From positions 434,001-498,000 of the forward strand of contig OZ316898.1 in assembly GCA_973895155.1 (NCBI GenBank): a stretch of DNA of 64,000 bases, read 5' to 3'. Each line of letters begins with the position of its first letter. Positions within the stretch are counted from its first letter, which is position 1. The notes beneath the pieces are model-generated. The model did not search any database, had not been told where the DNA came from, and worked only from the letters and a program-made list of their open reading frames with translations. The DNA is from Marsupella aquatica (Eukaryota > Marchantiophyta). Below are positions 1 to 10,562 of this stretch, piece after piece. The position numbers were made by a program, and so were the translations under genes.

Positions 1-7
1 AAAAATA

Positions 8-25
8 GCTAGCGACCACGCTAGC
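8..25. repeat. 18-bp palindrome, copy 1
   Basis: GCTAGCGACCACGCTAGC: two perfect 7-bp arms (GCTAGCG/CGCTAGC) around a 4-bp centre. It lies 3' of the Mutator-like gene. It belongs to an eight-member family confined to the first 10 kb; the flanks are AT-rich and not shared between copies. Confidence 0.9.
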
Positions 26-205
26 AAAACTAATGAACCAATATCTGGTGTTTTATAAATAAATTAAAGGGCACTTCATATGGAGTGTAAATATCATCTC
101 TCCCTACCAACACACAAAAAAGTCTACTCCCAATGGTACTTACATATATATTAAAAACCAATGAAAACCTTATTAAAACCAAACCTCACTCTAAAGTGGA
201 TAATA

Positions 206-3200
206 TCAAACCTCAACTCCCCTTTGGATCAGATCGGAAACTTCAGTGACAGTTAAAATTGGCTGCTTGACTACATCCGAAGTCTCTAGGTTCAAATGGT
301 AAACATTCTTGTAAACCCAAAGGATATGTTTGCAAGACATGTAAGGCTTTCCATGCAAATGCCGCTCATAGAAATCCTCACAGGAGCAACATGAGAAGAC
401 GCACAACTGAATCCAATATTTACTAGATTTACTAGGGTTGTTTTCATGCGTCGCAATCAAAAACTGTCTTCCCCATCCGTTACCTTGGATGATCTTTTCA
501 CAAGCCACAATCCTCATTTGCTCTTCATTTGCAGACTGAATCCTTTTAACAAGTTCTGCAGTGAAGTTGAAACGTTGACGAGCACCCTTCCCATTTCGCG
601 TCCTCCGTCGTCTATTCAAATAGTTTACATCAACCTTTTCTGGAAAAGAGTTAACGTCAATTCAAAGTTCCACGCGACCTGTAGGAGCAACACTACCATC
701 TGGTTCACAATCCATGTAATAGAGACCATCAATCTGAAAACCCAAGCCAATCAAGAAGCTGATTTCAGGAGGAGTTAAGTCTGTCCCTCGAAGAACTTTT
801 AGAGACGAGGGTACTAAGGGAAGTTGGGCAATTGACTTGCGCCCCCTGGTCTTGTGGCAAACATTGTTTGGGCAGAAGTATAAGAGTTGAGGATGTGGTG
901 AAGTCATCCTCAAACCATGGATTGCAACCCCAACCACACCGCAAGACCGAGTATGAAAACCTACTTCCTTGATTAAGTTTCGACACTCATCTCTTCCAGA
1001 AATGGTCCTATCCATAGACCCATTGCACACTGGACCATTTCCTTTCCCGCACCGCCTTAATTAAGTGCCAACTACCAAATGGGACATCAACTTCATTTAC
1101 CGCAGGTATTCTCCTTGGTGAAACATAAACTGGTTCCTCTGGACGGACAGGAGATACATGTTGTTGTGACAATGGCTTAGGAATTTCAAAAGTGTCATCT
1201 CCTGAGCTATCAGTGTCTATCCCTTCGTTATTGGAAAGAAGAATCACGACGGTTGGATCTGGACAACTAGAGAATGTTGAAGGATGGAGTATGCCCAAAT
1301 TTTCCTTCAACTTGTCGCTCTCTTCCACGACATTGACACTCCGGAAATCAGAATATAAATTTCTTGGATGTACCCTCTTGTCACCGCCTTATCATGTCGA
1401 TGAGAGTCTTCAGCACCAACTCTAGCCGAAGCTTGGCCTTTTCGTTTTCCGGACTTTGTGCAAAGATCTCCATGAAGTGGTTGAGTGCGATGGAACTCAT
1501 ATTTTGGAGATGATTCAAGGAGAAGATTGGTTGCTTTCTCAAAAGCATCAAGGGATCCTAGTGTATTCCTATATGCAAGTTCAAATATGGTAGGTCCATG
1601 TCCCTTGTGGCATCCTTCAATGTACGCAGCAAAGGCAACAATCTGCCCACCAGCACGATTTTGATCAAGCTCACAAGCTTCGATCAGTCCAATCTTCTTC
1701 TTCATTTGGCAAGCTCTCATTGAACCATGTATAGATTCGGCTCCAGTACAATTTGGCATCAACGCTGACTCCTTTGCTGTTTGAGTCTGAAGTCCAGACA
1801 AAAACAAACACAATCATTGGGAGGCACATACTTGATTTGAAGATAACATTCATACACGAAAGGAATGCTAGCGACATCACTAGCCAAAAACAACGAGTTT
1901 ACTTACCAGTCTGAAGAAGTTTCCCCACTGTCGCCATCGAACAACCCACCAAGCGATCCAGCCTTGCAAAGATCTCAATTTCCTAGGGTGACAATTCCCA
2001 CACTTCCACCACTCTTGAATATCGTTAGCCACCCTGTAAGCTTGAACATATGAGGGTGCATTCCTAAATTTCTCCCACATTTGGTAGTGTTTGGAGTGTT
2101 TCCCTTCACAAATTCCCTCCACGGTATGACGTCTTAGTGACTGCAAGAAATGGAATGCATCACTATGTTCTTTCTCAGGGAGACAAACACCATCAAAGAA
2201 AACATTTCTCACAACGATCCATCTAGCTTTAGCATTGTCAGCCATAAAACCAGCTATGTTTACATTGGAAATACCATTCTCAGCAGCAACTTCCAACATT
2301 AAACGCCATGCAGTTTCCAGTGACTCAACATCCTCGGCTTTCAATTCACAAGTGAAGATAGTACAAAGAGCGCGATAAGTGTGATCGTATACGTGAGCAC
2401 TAAAAGTTAACCAACCAGTAGTTATTCTATGCATCATGTCAAAACTTACCCAAGCTCCCTCTAAAGTTCCACCTTTTTGCATCCGATTGAGAATGTCAAC
2501 TCCAGAACCGGGACCTTTGGTACTCATCTTGAATACATGCGCTCGAATGGACTTGCCAGCCTGGCCAGGGAACAGGAAACACTGTACAAATGGAAATTTC
2601 ATGCGCATTTGCATGTCACGAAGTGAATCCAACTCACCTTTCTTGGGATTCCCAATTTTAATGCTCCGGAAAATTGCATGGAATTTTGCCGGTGAGGACA
2701 CAACTTTCATCAAGTTCCACAATTCCACCTCCTCTTCTTTTGAAAGATCGTGACATGCCTCAGGGTGGAGAAGAGATATCAATGTACCTATTGAAATATT
2801 CTTCACACGGGAAGGAGTTGCCAAGGGATGAGCTGACTGAACTTCTTGAATAACATCTTCCGCCTTTTTTTTTGCAACTCGACACTTCCCCATTCGGATC
2901 GGATGATCATGAACTCCCATATGCACTGCGAGTCTAGACATGTGTTTTGAGACATGAGAGTCCAAAGTTGGCTTTGCATAAACATAAAACATCATTGCTG
3001 GACAAGGCCGGACACAATAAGGTCTCTTGTCACAAAAGCCACAAACCAAACCTCCTTCCGCAACCAGATTTCCCGGCTGGAAGACATCGGTCATTAGTGA
3101 TCTTCCAGGAAATGTTGCTTCATTCCTCATTCCTGTCTCCTTGAACCTTGAACAATTCAAATTTTGGCACTGCACAACACCACTGCAACGGACCTTGAAA

Positions 3201-3985
3201 ACAGACCAGTGATTACGTGGCTTTAGGTTAGCCGAAGTAGTGACCAAGCGGGTCCAAGGGTAGCCATCATTGTCGCGGTCCATGTCAAGAAGCCCTTGAC
3301 CGCGACCAAATCTTGACTCCACTGGAGGAAGCTCATATACCTTGTCTCCATTGTAACTTGTTGGAAGACGATCAACATGGACATCAACCCACGAGACATC
3401 TCTTCTAAATCTTGCTAGCTCACTTGCCCCAGTAATGCTCAAAAATGCTTCAAGCACACCAATTCTGTAGACTTTCTGCAAAAGATGACATCCCGGAGCA
3501 CTTGGAAGAGCAGTATCTACTTCCAATTTTGTAGAACAACTTCCAAAAACAGAATTGGTACCCTCAAGAGTTGTAAACTCAAAACTAGAGGCCTGGACAT
3601 TTGTTTCTCTCCCCGGGGGAGAGTCCAGGTCTACAAGCACTTTTCCTTGAGGGTTCTGGAAAGGCTCTGGAAACTCATCTTTGCCTGATATAACCTCCAC
3701 CACATCTCCGGAAGCAACCTCCCAAACTCTTTCACCACTTAGTAGAGTTCCTGAAATTAATTCGTCCTTCCTTGATCCATGAAGTGAAACAAGAAAGAAC
3801 AATCTCGAAATGAAATCACAGTTATTGAGCCCAAATCTTGTCAAAAGAAAGGCCTCGGCCACATTAGTGATCTTTCTCACAGATGAAAGAGTAACAATGT
3901 CTCCAGTGCTCCGACACCAGAAGATGATGCTCGGAGCCCTCGGGGGGTTGACTATCAAAAAATTTTGGAACCACGTGCGATCCAA
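206..3985 (-). pseudogene. Mutator-like (MULE) transposase, decayed, one intron
   Basis: Read leftward. Exon 1 (3985-1907) holds a Cys/His cluster at about residues 267-362 ending in a GVHDHP motif, like the WRKY/GCM zinc fingers of MULE transposases. A DDE-type core follows, with SFDMMHR (Asp about 516) and FMADNA (Asp about 583). An intron with GTAAGT donor and CAG acceptor (1906-1787) joins exon 2 in phase. Exon 2 ends with a SWIM finger (CSC...CKH, around 305-370), the usual MULE C-terminal finger. The two exons total 1220 codons. Damage seen: no ATG near the 5' end (the open frame begins TTG inside an inverted repeat), a TGA at 662-664, and two compensating single-base shifts near 1380 and 1070. 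Reaction expected of the intact family: cut-and-paste DNA transposition in the nucleus. No terminal inverted repeats were found; the left end may lie outside the window. Confidence 0.8.
1867..1884. repeat. 18-bp palindrome, copy 2 (in MULE intron)
   Basis: GCTAGCGACATCACTAGC, one mismatch in the right arm. It sits wholly inside the 120-bp intron 1787-1906 of the transposase gene. Confidence 0.85.
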
Positions 3986-4234
3986 AATAGGTATTTTTGA
4001 TATAAATTAACTAAATTTTTAAAAAGCGTAGGAGGCAAAAGAAGGTATTATAAACTCATGTTTACAAAATATTCTCTAATATATACCTTTTATAAAGTAA
4101 GATAGGTTATTAGTATTAAAAATGGAGAATATTCTTGGGATATTTTCTTTATAAAATAGGTCTATTTATATTAGGCTAGGATCGCACATGGTACCCCAAA
4201 ATATACACTTAGTTAACCCCCCGAGTCGGAGCCA
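3924..4234. repeat. Inverted repeat, arms about 54 bp
   Basis: The arms 3924-3977 and 4179-4234 are imperfect reverse complements. Shared blocks include GGATCGCAC, TGGT, CAAAAT and a run reading CAACCCCCCGAG. The roughly 200-bp spacer is AT-rich and lacks long open frames. The left arm overlaps the first codons of the MULE frame, so the original transposase start may have been lost here. It could be a small foldback element or a regulatory hairpin of the divergent promoter region. Confidence 0.65.
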
Positions 4235-4397
4235 TAAAATGAGGACCAAGACAAGAACCCAAATATCACAAACATCATGGATGAATATATAGAATAATAT
4301 GAAGACATTAAAGTTTAGAATAAAATGGAACATCACTTTAACATTGCATATACGACAAAACTTCAACGGCTCTAATACCTTCAAGAAATGAATTATT

Positions 4398-4415
4398 GCT
4401 AGCGATATCGCTGGC
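4398..4415. repeat. 18-bp palindrome, copy 3
   Basis: GCTAGCGATATCGCTGGC, one wobble-type mismatch between arms. First of four in the divergent intergenic region. Confidence 0.9.
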
Positions 4416-4595
4416 CTAAATTTGCTATCATAAAGGTCTCCATATAATCCAAAGTTATATCTTGTAATCGTCCAAAACATTGACTGTTTTCTGTTGACAA
4501 CAAGGATATCTTGGGTTTTTCTAGGATGTTTACTGAGCTTGGAGTACATTAGGAGGATTATTGAACTTGGAGCTTTGTGTTAAACAACGGTTTTT

Positions 4596-4613
4596 GCTAG
4601 CGACCTCGCTAGA
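4596..4613. repeat. 18-bp palindrome, copy 4
   Basis: GCTAGCGACCTCGCTAGA; last base mismatched. It lies 198 bp after copy 3. Confidence 0.9.
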
Positions 4614-4774
4614 CATAAATTAGGAAATTTTTCTGTTTTTAAGATGGACTCTATTCTTAAACCAACTATATTTTAGTGATTCTATAATATGATTTTCACT
4701 CACAAATTGACATTAACAGGGGAGAGGATTCGGAGATGTCCCATAAATTAAACCTTTTAGAAACCCTGAATCAG

Positions 4775-4792
4775 GCCAGCGATATCGCTAGC
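4775..4792. repeat. 18-bp palindrome, copy 5 (extended to 28 bp)
   Basis: GCCAGCGATATCGCTAGC. Here the symmetry continues outward as ATCAG...CTGAT, making a 28-bp palindrome at 4770-4797 with a single mismatched pair. Confidence 0.9.
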
Positions 4793-5007
4793 CTGATGCA
4801 CCCAAAATTTAGGGTAGACATTTATTTGAGTTTGGGATTAAATTGAGGGACATCGAAACAAATATATTTCCAAAACGTTATGTTGACACATTAAAAATTG
4901 TTAAGTTTGTTTGACTTCTGTCAAGTATTTTAGAATTTAGGAAAGAATTAAGGGTTCATTTAAAAAACAATACATCATTTTTAACCTACCCCATTAGCAC
5001 TAATTTG

Positions 5008-5025
5008 GCCAGCGATGTCGCTGGC
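5008..5025. repeat. 18-bp palindrome, copy 6
   Basis: GCCAGCGATGTCGCTGGC with perfect 7-bp arms. The two pyrimidine/purine variants of the family (GCT...AGC and GCC...GGC) co-vary between arms, as expected if symmetry itself is maintained. Confidence 0.9.
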
Positions 5026-5570
5026 AAAAAATGGTCTAAATATATGTCTTAAACAAAGTATGGAGTTTGCCTATTTTTCCTTATCAGTCATCTAATCAGT
5101 CATCTAACTACAAAATTATATTACCGTTGGAAGGGTTAACTTCATTTTGAAGAGTAAATTTCATAAAAACTTCCTTTTCTACATCCATCGGCATATTTTG
5201 TACTTTTTGAGAATGGTTATTTTCAACGGACACCCAACCCAAGTTGGTCAACTATAGAGTAATTGACTCAAACCGTTGGAGTCAAATGTACATTTCATCC
5301 AAACGAGTTGTTGTTAAGCAGTAATTAGACTCATTCTTAACGTTAACTGATGCTCTATTAACATTAGTTAGCACCGGCGGGCCGGGATCTTTGGCATCAA
5401 GGTGTTAAATACTGATATTCCCTGTCAATGTCAAATACACTATAGGTTACTTTGGATTCCCCCGATATCTTGCTTAGGATTCCTAACACATGTGACTTTG
5501 GATTCCTTTGCAAATCCCTGTACCAATTCCTTGTATTCCGTTTACGTGGTTCTCCTCTCCTTATCAGTCG

Positions 5571-8500
5571 ATGGCAACTTTTGCATCCCCTGAGTCTATT
5601 TTGTCCGTTGCCTCACAATCAACTGCCTCTCAACGTCGAGAGACCAGGAGTTCTTCGAGCCACAAAGCACTTGCTTCGGGGCTGAAGACTCCAAGGAGGC
5701 GAAAGCTTGTTGATCCTATGGATATTGTGCCACCTTCGATGGATTCTGCCAAGTCCGAGCCTTTCTCAGTTGTCATTAACCGCCATCTTTACCAGTTTGG
5801 GCCGGACAAATTTGGGTATCCTCTGGTTCCCCCTTGAATTCCATTGTGTCGGATGCGGAACATGCAGCTTGTGAGGTCTCTTCGGACAGATTCGAATGCA
5901 ATTGAGACTTTGAAGAATGAGTTCCGGGCTCAAGGGTACATTGAGGACGCGCCTCATTTTTATGTGCAAATGACAAATGAGAATGGCAACGTGCAGTTTC
6001 TCAACAACACAATCAAACAGAGCTGGGATCCAATGTGGTTGGCGCAAAATGAAGTTTTCGAGAGGGAGTGTGATTCGCATCCTGATTTTGCTGTGCTCAA
6101 GGATAAAATGTTTTGTGTTTTTGATGGCAATCACCGTCTCTATTCGTGGAACCTGCTTGTTGCTGAGAATCCTCACAATGTCAAATATCATCCTCGAGTT
6201 GTCTCGAAGATATTCAAAGGAGAGAAGGATACTTTCATGCAGATTGAATCTGCAATGCATGCTCTCAATCGGTGAGAAGATCTTAGACACATTTGATCTT
6301 TTTCCTCCATCTTTTGTGCATGATTTGTTCTTGTTGAATTCTGAATTTTTTCCTCATTGTCAGGTTGACACAATGCCACGTCAAAAATTTGTGGGTGCTG
6401 GAAGCTGATCGGGTCCAGAAGATTTTGCGCACAGACCTCTCAGTTTACAAAGATTTAATTGATCCAGAGAATTTCAAGTTATTTCAGTAGAAGATGCAAA
6501 ATGTGAAGAAGCCGTCGTGGTATTCAAAGCAAATGACCTTAGTTGCATGTATTTATATTCTTTCAGCGGAAAACATAGCTTCGCAAACTGCTGACTTACT
6601 CAAGAAGTTTGCACTGAAGGAGGAACTTGGTGAACCTCTGTCGAAAGCTTCAAAGGACATTGCAATTCGAGATATGATGAAGGAGCAACTCTCTGATTGG
6701 AATGTCAAAGTTCCAAAGTTTGCCCCGCTTTTGAATCCAGACTTTGGGGATTTCTTCAAGAAATGTGTTGAGATGCACAATTATTGTGAGAAAGAAAGGA
6801 AGGAAGCTCAACGGACGGATGATAAGGGGAGAGGGAATGTTTCGTGTGGCCTTGATCGTGCAAGGCTTTTCACCGGGGTAACTTCTCTGAGTCCACAACT
6901 CCGTTGCACTCTTCTCGAAGCACAGTGCAGACCAGAGTTGCATAAACAATATTTCCACCCATCTCAATTTTTGGATAGTGAGACCAAGCTCTGGTTGCAT
7001 CGATGGGCAACCTGGGAACAGGTAGAGTCCATTGCGAGGTGCTTATTAAGTGAAGCAATCTCTGAGATTATTGTCACTGTCCCTGAATCTAGAATTTTTT
7101 CTTCCCCAGAGAATAGTCAGGCATCCCTCCTTGTTGAAATTGATGATGAGTTTGAGGATTTCCTGCAGCGGGTTAAGGTAAGGTTCTTTAAGAGCATCTG
7201 GAACCCGAAAGTTGGGGAGAAGATTGACATTGCTGCTTTCCATGGAGGGCAGAAAGATATGTTTACAGGTTTTTTGTTGATCGGGAGGTAGCAAATAGAT
7301 CTTTTTGGTGGTGTTATCCGACATGTTTCTCTCAATGGGCGCAATATGCAAGAGATGATTCCGGTTGTGAGAAGTTTGGGGAGTACTCGATGTACCCTAT
7401 TGAGGACATTGAACCCTTGCGGAAGATAAGTGAATGGGAGGTATTGCATTGTCCCTAGTATTTAGATTCGGAGAATTGGTCACTGACATTTGATGTGACA
7501 GAGAAAGTTGCGCTTCAAAAGATCAATCGTGGCTTGGTCCCATAATTCTTTATTAGTGAATCTAAATTGTGCAACCCGGAAGTAGAAATTGCTGGCTGTG
7601 TGTCGATGGAGCAAGCATGCCTCGGGGTGGCACCAACTATTGATAGGAGCCGCCCTCAGAAATTGAAGAGGGATGTTGCCAAGGAGGTATCAAAAGACGG
7701 CTCTATGATTTCTGGAAAGAAAAGTAAGTTTTCTTATCTCTCCGAAGCTTACTTCTATTACCTCTCCCAAGTTGCTATTCTGATTAAGTTTATGACATAT
7801 CTTGAGGCTCTTAGGTTGCTTTTTGTATCCAGAAAGGAGGAAGTCTTCGGGTTCTGAGAGTGTTCAAACTGTGACTAATGGTCGCCAGGAGGATCTTGTT
7901 GAGCCTGAGTCTCCCGATTTTGAAATTGTGACTAAATTGGGAGGTGATAAGTCAGGGTCCCAGAGGTTGAAGAAGAAGAGAAAGGTTCAAGTGTTGTCAG
8001 ATTCTGATGAGGAAGAAATTTCAATCCGAGAGGGTGTCACGAGGCTCTATGGACTCCAGTTGGATGGAAGGAGACATTTCCTTGCAAAGAGTAATCTGCG
8101 CTTGACGGTTGACTCAATAAGTATGAAGAAGGTTTGACCTTCTTGGATGGGGGAGGGGGATCAATGGCTTTCGGAGATTTCAAGTTCTTCCGAACACCCG
8201 AATCCCTTAAAAATCAATAGGAAGCCTCGTGTTACCGATGTGGACGTTCCCCCATGGAATGTCTGGGTTGAGAAGCTCCCTTACTATTTCTTTGGAGTGA
8301 TGAGGCCCATGTTGGCCGATGATGGGTATGTGGCCGTTCTCCACAGTGGAGAATTTAACCCTACAAAGCAAATTTTTGCTATTGTTGAATAGAGGAACAA
8401 ATTTAAACACCTTCAGAAGTACCACGTTTTATTGGGGTCCCCAATGTGGATGCCAGACATGAACATTGAGGTGAGATTTGTGTAAAATTTGCATGGTTTA

Positions 8501-9567
8501 GTATGTTGTTTTGACAGCGATCTCTCTGGCCTTCCTGGATTCATTAATTGACATTTTTTTGTTCTTTTCCAGGTTTGCAACTTAAGCCTGGATGTCTTTT
8601 GTCGAGTGGAATTCAATGGGAAGATCCCAAAAGACCCAAAGTATGTCCCTTTGGCAACGTCTGAAGATGCATCACATAAGACGATGTTGAGTCTTTGTTA
8701 TCCAAAAAGGGATACCAAGGCAGAGTTAGCTTTTTCTGGTTCTTGTCGGTTGTCTGTTGGATTCATGCAGGCTGTGATGGAGCTTCTCACAAAGCCTAGA
8801 GACATTGTGCTTGATTGGAATATTGGAGACGACAGTTCATTTTCAGCTGGAGAACTCTCCGGGAGGTTTGTTGTTGGGGTCAAGGATAGGGATGTTCTCC
8901 ATGGTGCTGCAGAGAAGGCATTGAAGAGTGTTCTTGAGAGACACAAGAAAATTGAAGACCTCACTAAAACATTGGAGGACTTCGATTCAAAGGATGAATT
9001 TTCTCTTGCAGGATCAAACAGTGGAAAAAACAAAGATGAGGCTCCTAATGTTCCTGATGCAAAAGATGGGGATGATGAATTTGACCAGGAGTAATGTACT
9101 GGTCCTCTCGCTTATACCAGATCCCTTTGCTTTAATCAATTGGCTGGTGAAGCTTGCTATCGTCTTTCGATTGGATATTTCATTGATAGTGCTCTCATTG
9201 TTTTCATGATTTTAGAGATTCTCGTGTCGACTGGTTTTCTGAAGAGAGATTTTGGCTTCGAAGGAAGATTGAAGAATCTTGCATTGTTTCTCCTTAGAAG
9301 ACGTTTACTCTGCCTTGCTATGCAGAGAAGTCGGCAATTCAGTCGGATGATGCTTTTGTAATCTCCTAGGAAGGCAAAGGTCATAGGTCACATCGTGGCG
9401 CCAGACAAAATTTATATTGCTTGCCTTTTGTTGACGATGAGGCATGCCTTGTTAAGCAATATGTTGATGAGTCTGCTGAGTCAACTGATCGGGATTTCAG
9501 TAGTGACCAGAGCAATACTAGTAGTAGGAATGATATAGAGTCGGATGAAAGTTCAAGTGACTTATGA
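5571..9567 (+). pseudogene. ParB/Srx-like + DNA methylase-like fusion gene, decayed, five exons
   Basis: Inferred exons 5571-6271, 6364-7723, 7833-8470, 8573-9090 and 9216-9567, each junction GT-AG with frame kept. With one base lost in the T run at 7270-7275 they total exactly 1190 codons. Exon 1: Ser-rich N-terminus, then a ParB-like block with FDGNHRLYSW (codons at 6120-6149). Middle: long helical region. Exon 3: an acidic linker (SDSDEEE), then VDVPPWNVW (about 8240), resembling methylase motif IV (DPPW/Y). Exon 4: KPRDIVLDWNIGDD (about 8797), resembling the AdoMet motif I region. The order IV then I is that of permuted N4/N6 methylases. ParB-methylase fusions are known in bacteria and phages. 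Eight stops break it: 5835, 6488, 7456, 7543, 8135, 8390, 9295, 9367. The motif I glycines are not conserved, so even the ancestor may have been catalytically altered. Domain calls come from motifs only. Confidence 0.65.
8513..8530. repeat. 18-bp palindrome, copy 7 (in methylase-like gene intron)
   Basis: GACAGCGATCTCTCTGGC, the most degenerate copy. It lies inside the predicted 102-bp intron 8471-8572, mirroring copy 2 in the transposase intron. Confidence 0.6.
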
Positions 9568-9771
9568 TTTTATGAGGGAATAGAACGATATCCCTGGACA
9601 GTTTACTCACTTACTGTCAATTTTGACAAAGTATTGGAGGCAGTACACTTTTTGGAAATATGACTTTGAAACGGGTTTGAAATCTGAATTGATTCATTCA
9701 CTATGCCTTTTCATATCCGCCTGGTGTTTTACTAGCTTGTGTTTATTCATATGGTTTGTCAATGATTGAAG

Positions 9772-9789
9772 GCTAGCGACCTCGCTGGA
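9772..9789. repeat. 18-bp palindrome, copy 8
   Basis: GCTAGCGACCTCGCTGGA, 205 bp past the inferred stop of the ParB/methylase-like gene. Half-site-like CCTCGCTAGC (9885-9894) and CCTCGCTGTC (9905-9914) follow. No further copies were seen in the remaining 54 kb. Confidence 0.85.
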
Positions 9790-9796
9790 CATAACA

Positions 9797-10165
9797 TTGT
9801 ATGATCCCATTCTGGAAAAAAGATTAATTTCTGTTGTAGAAGTCTCACTATACTCCCAATTTGCCACTCTGACCATTAGTTTTACCTCGCTAGCAACCAT
9901 TAACCTCGCTGTCAATATCTCCTCTTTCCTCACACCATACAAACCCCCCTTACACATTGTTGCCATTCAAATGACACATGACAGAGTTAAACACATTAAT
10001 ATTCGGTATCACTTCATCAGACAAGCAGTGTTAGTAGGAAAGGTTGAGTTAGTCAAGATTGATGGTAAACTCAATCCAGTTGACATGTTAACCAAGGTTA
10101 TCGGTCATGGTGATTTTGCAAGACATTGCAATTCACTGCATGGTATCTTAGCTTCAGATTGCTAG
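9797..10165 (+). mobile_element. Ty1/copia polyprotein 3' end (RNase H C-terminus)
   Basis: The reading frame ends with HDRVKHINIRYHFIRQ and KIDGKLNPVDMLTK, the conserved C-terminal end of copia RNase H. Homology begins near 9940; the N-terminal part of the frame is unrelated sequence, so the element is 5'-truncated. A purine-rich tract (about 10188-10196) and an LTR beginning TGTTACGG follow directly, as expected for the 3' end of a copia element. Confidence 0.85.
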
Positions 10166-10562
10166 CAGTTAGCTCAAGGCTAGAGTCAAGGGGGATTTTG
10201 TTACGGTTTTGACTCAACCTTGGCTAAGTTAACTAGAGTAAGTTAACCGGAGTTGACATTAGTTGACTAGACTCTTCATGACGGGATAACCCTCTTTGTA
10301 TCCCATGGAGAGAAACAATTAGTCACTAGTAGAAACCGGGGGGTATTTAGACCGCATTAAACGACTATTCAGTACCGTATAGGACTTGGAAACGACTGGG
10401 AAGGACTCCAGTCCTTTTTAGGACTGCGAGTCGTATGTTTTGTTACTATAATCAACTGAGTCCTTTATAGAACTGGTTTGTAAGTCGTTTAATAGACTGG
10501 ATTTTCAGTCTATTGTAGTCTTTGTGTGGGTAGCTTTGGTGAGTCGTTTTCAGTCTTTTATA

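Larger units (their letters stand above)
3986..5570. other. Divergent intergenic region with four palindromes
   Basis: This noncoding stretch separates the two divergent decayed genes and is AT-rich. It must contain both promoters if both were once expressed. Beyond the inverted repeat at its left edge, its main structure is a cluster of four copies of the 18-bp palindrome between 4398 and 5025, spaced about 180 to 230 bp apart. I see no other gene in it. Confidence 0.6.

Noticed and set aside
5766-6290. 174-codon open frame on the - strand
   Set aside because: It is the antisense of the ParB-like exon, which has clear domain motifs on the + strand.
7178-7268. Possible 91-bp intron (GTAAGG...ACAG) in the methylase-like gene
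   Set aside because: Splicing it breaks the downstream frame, and the retained sequence reads protein-like; a one-base loss in the following T run explains the frame better.
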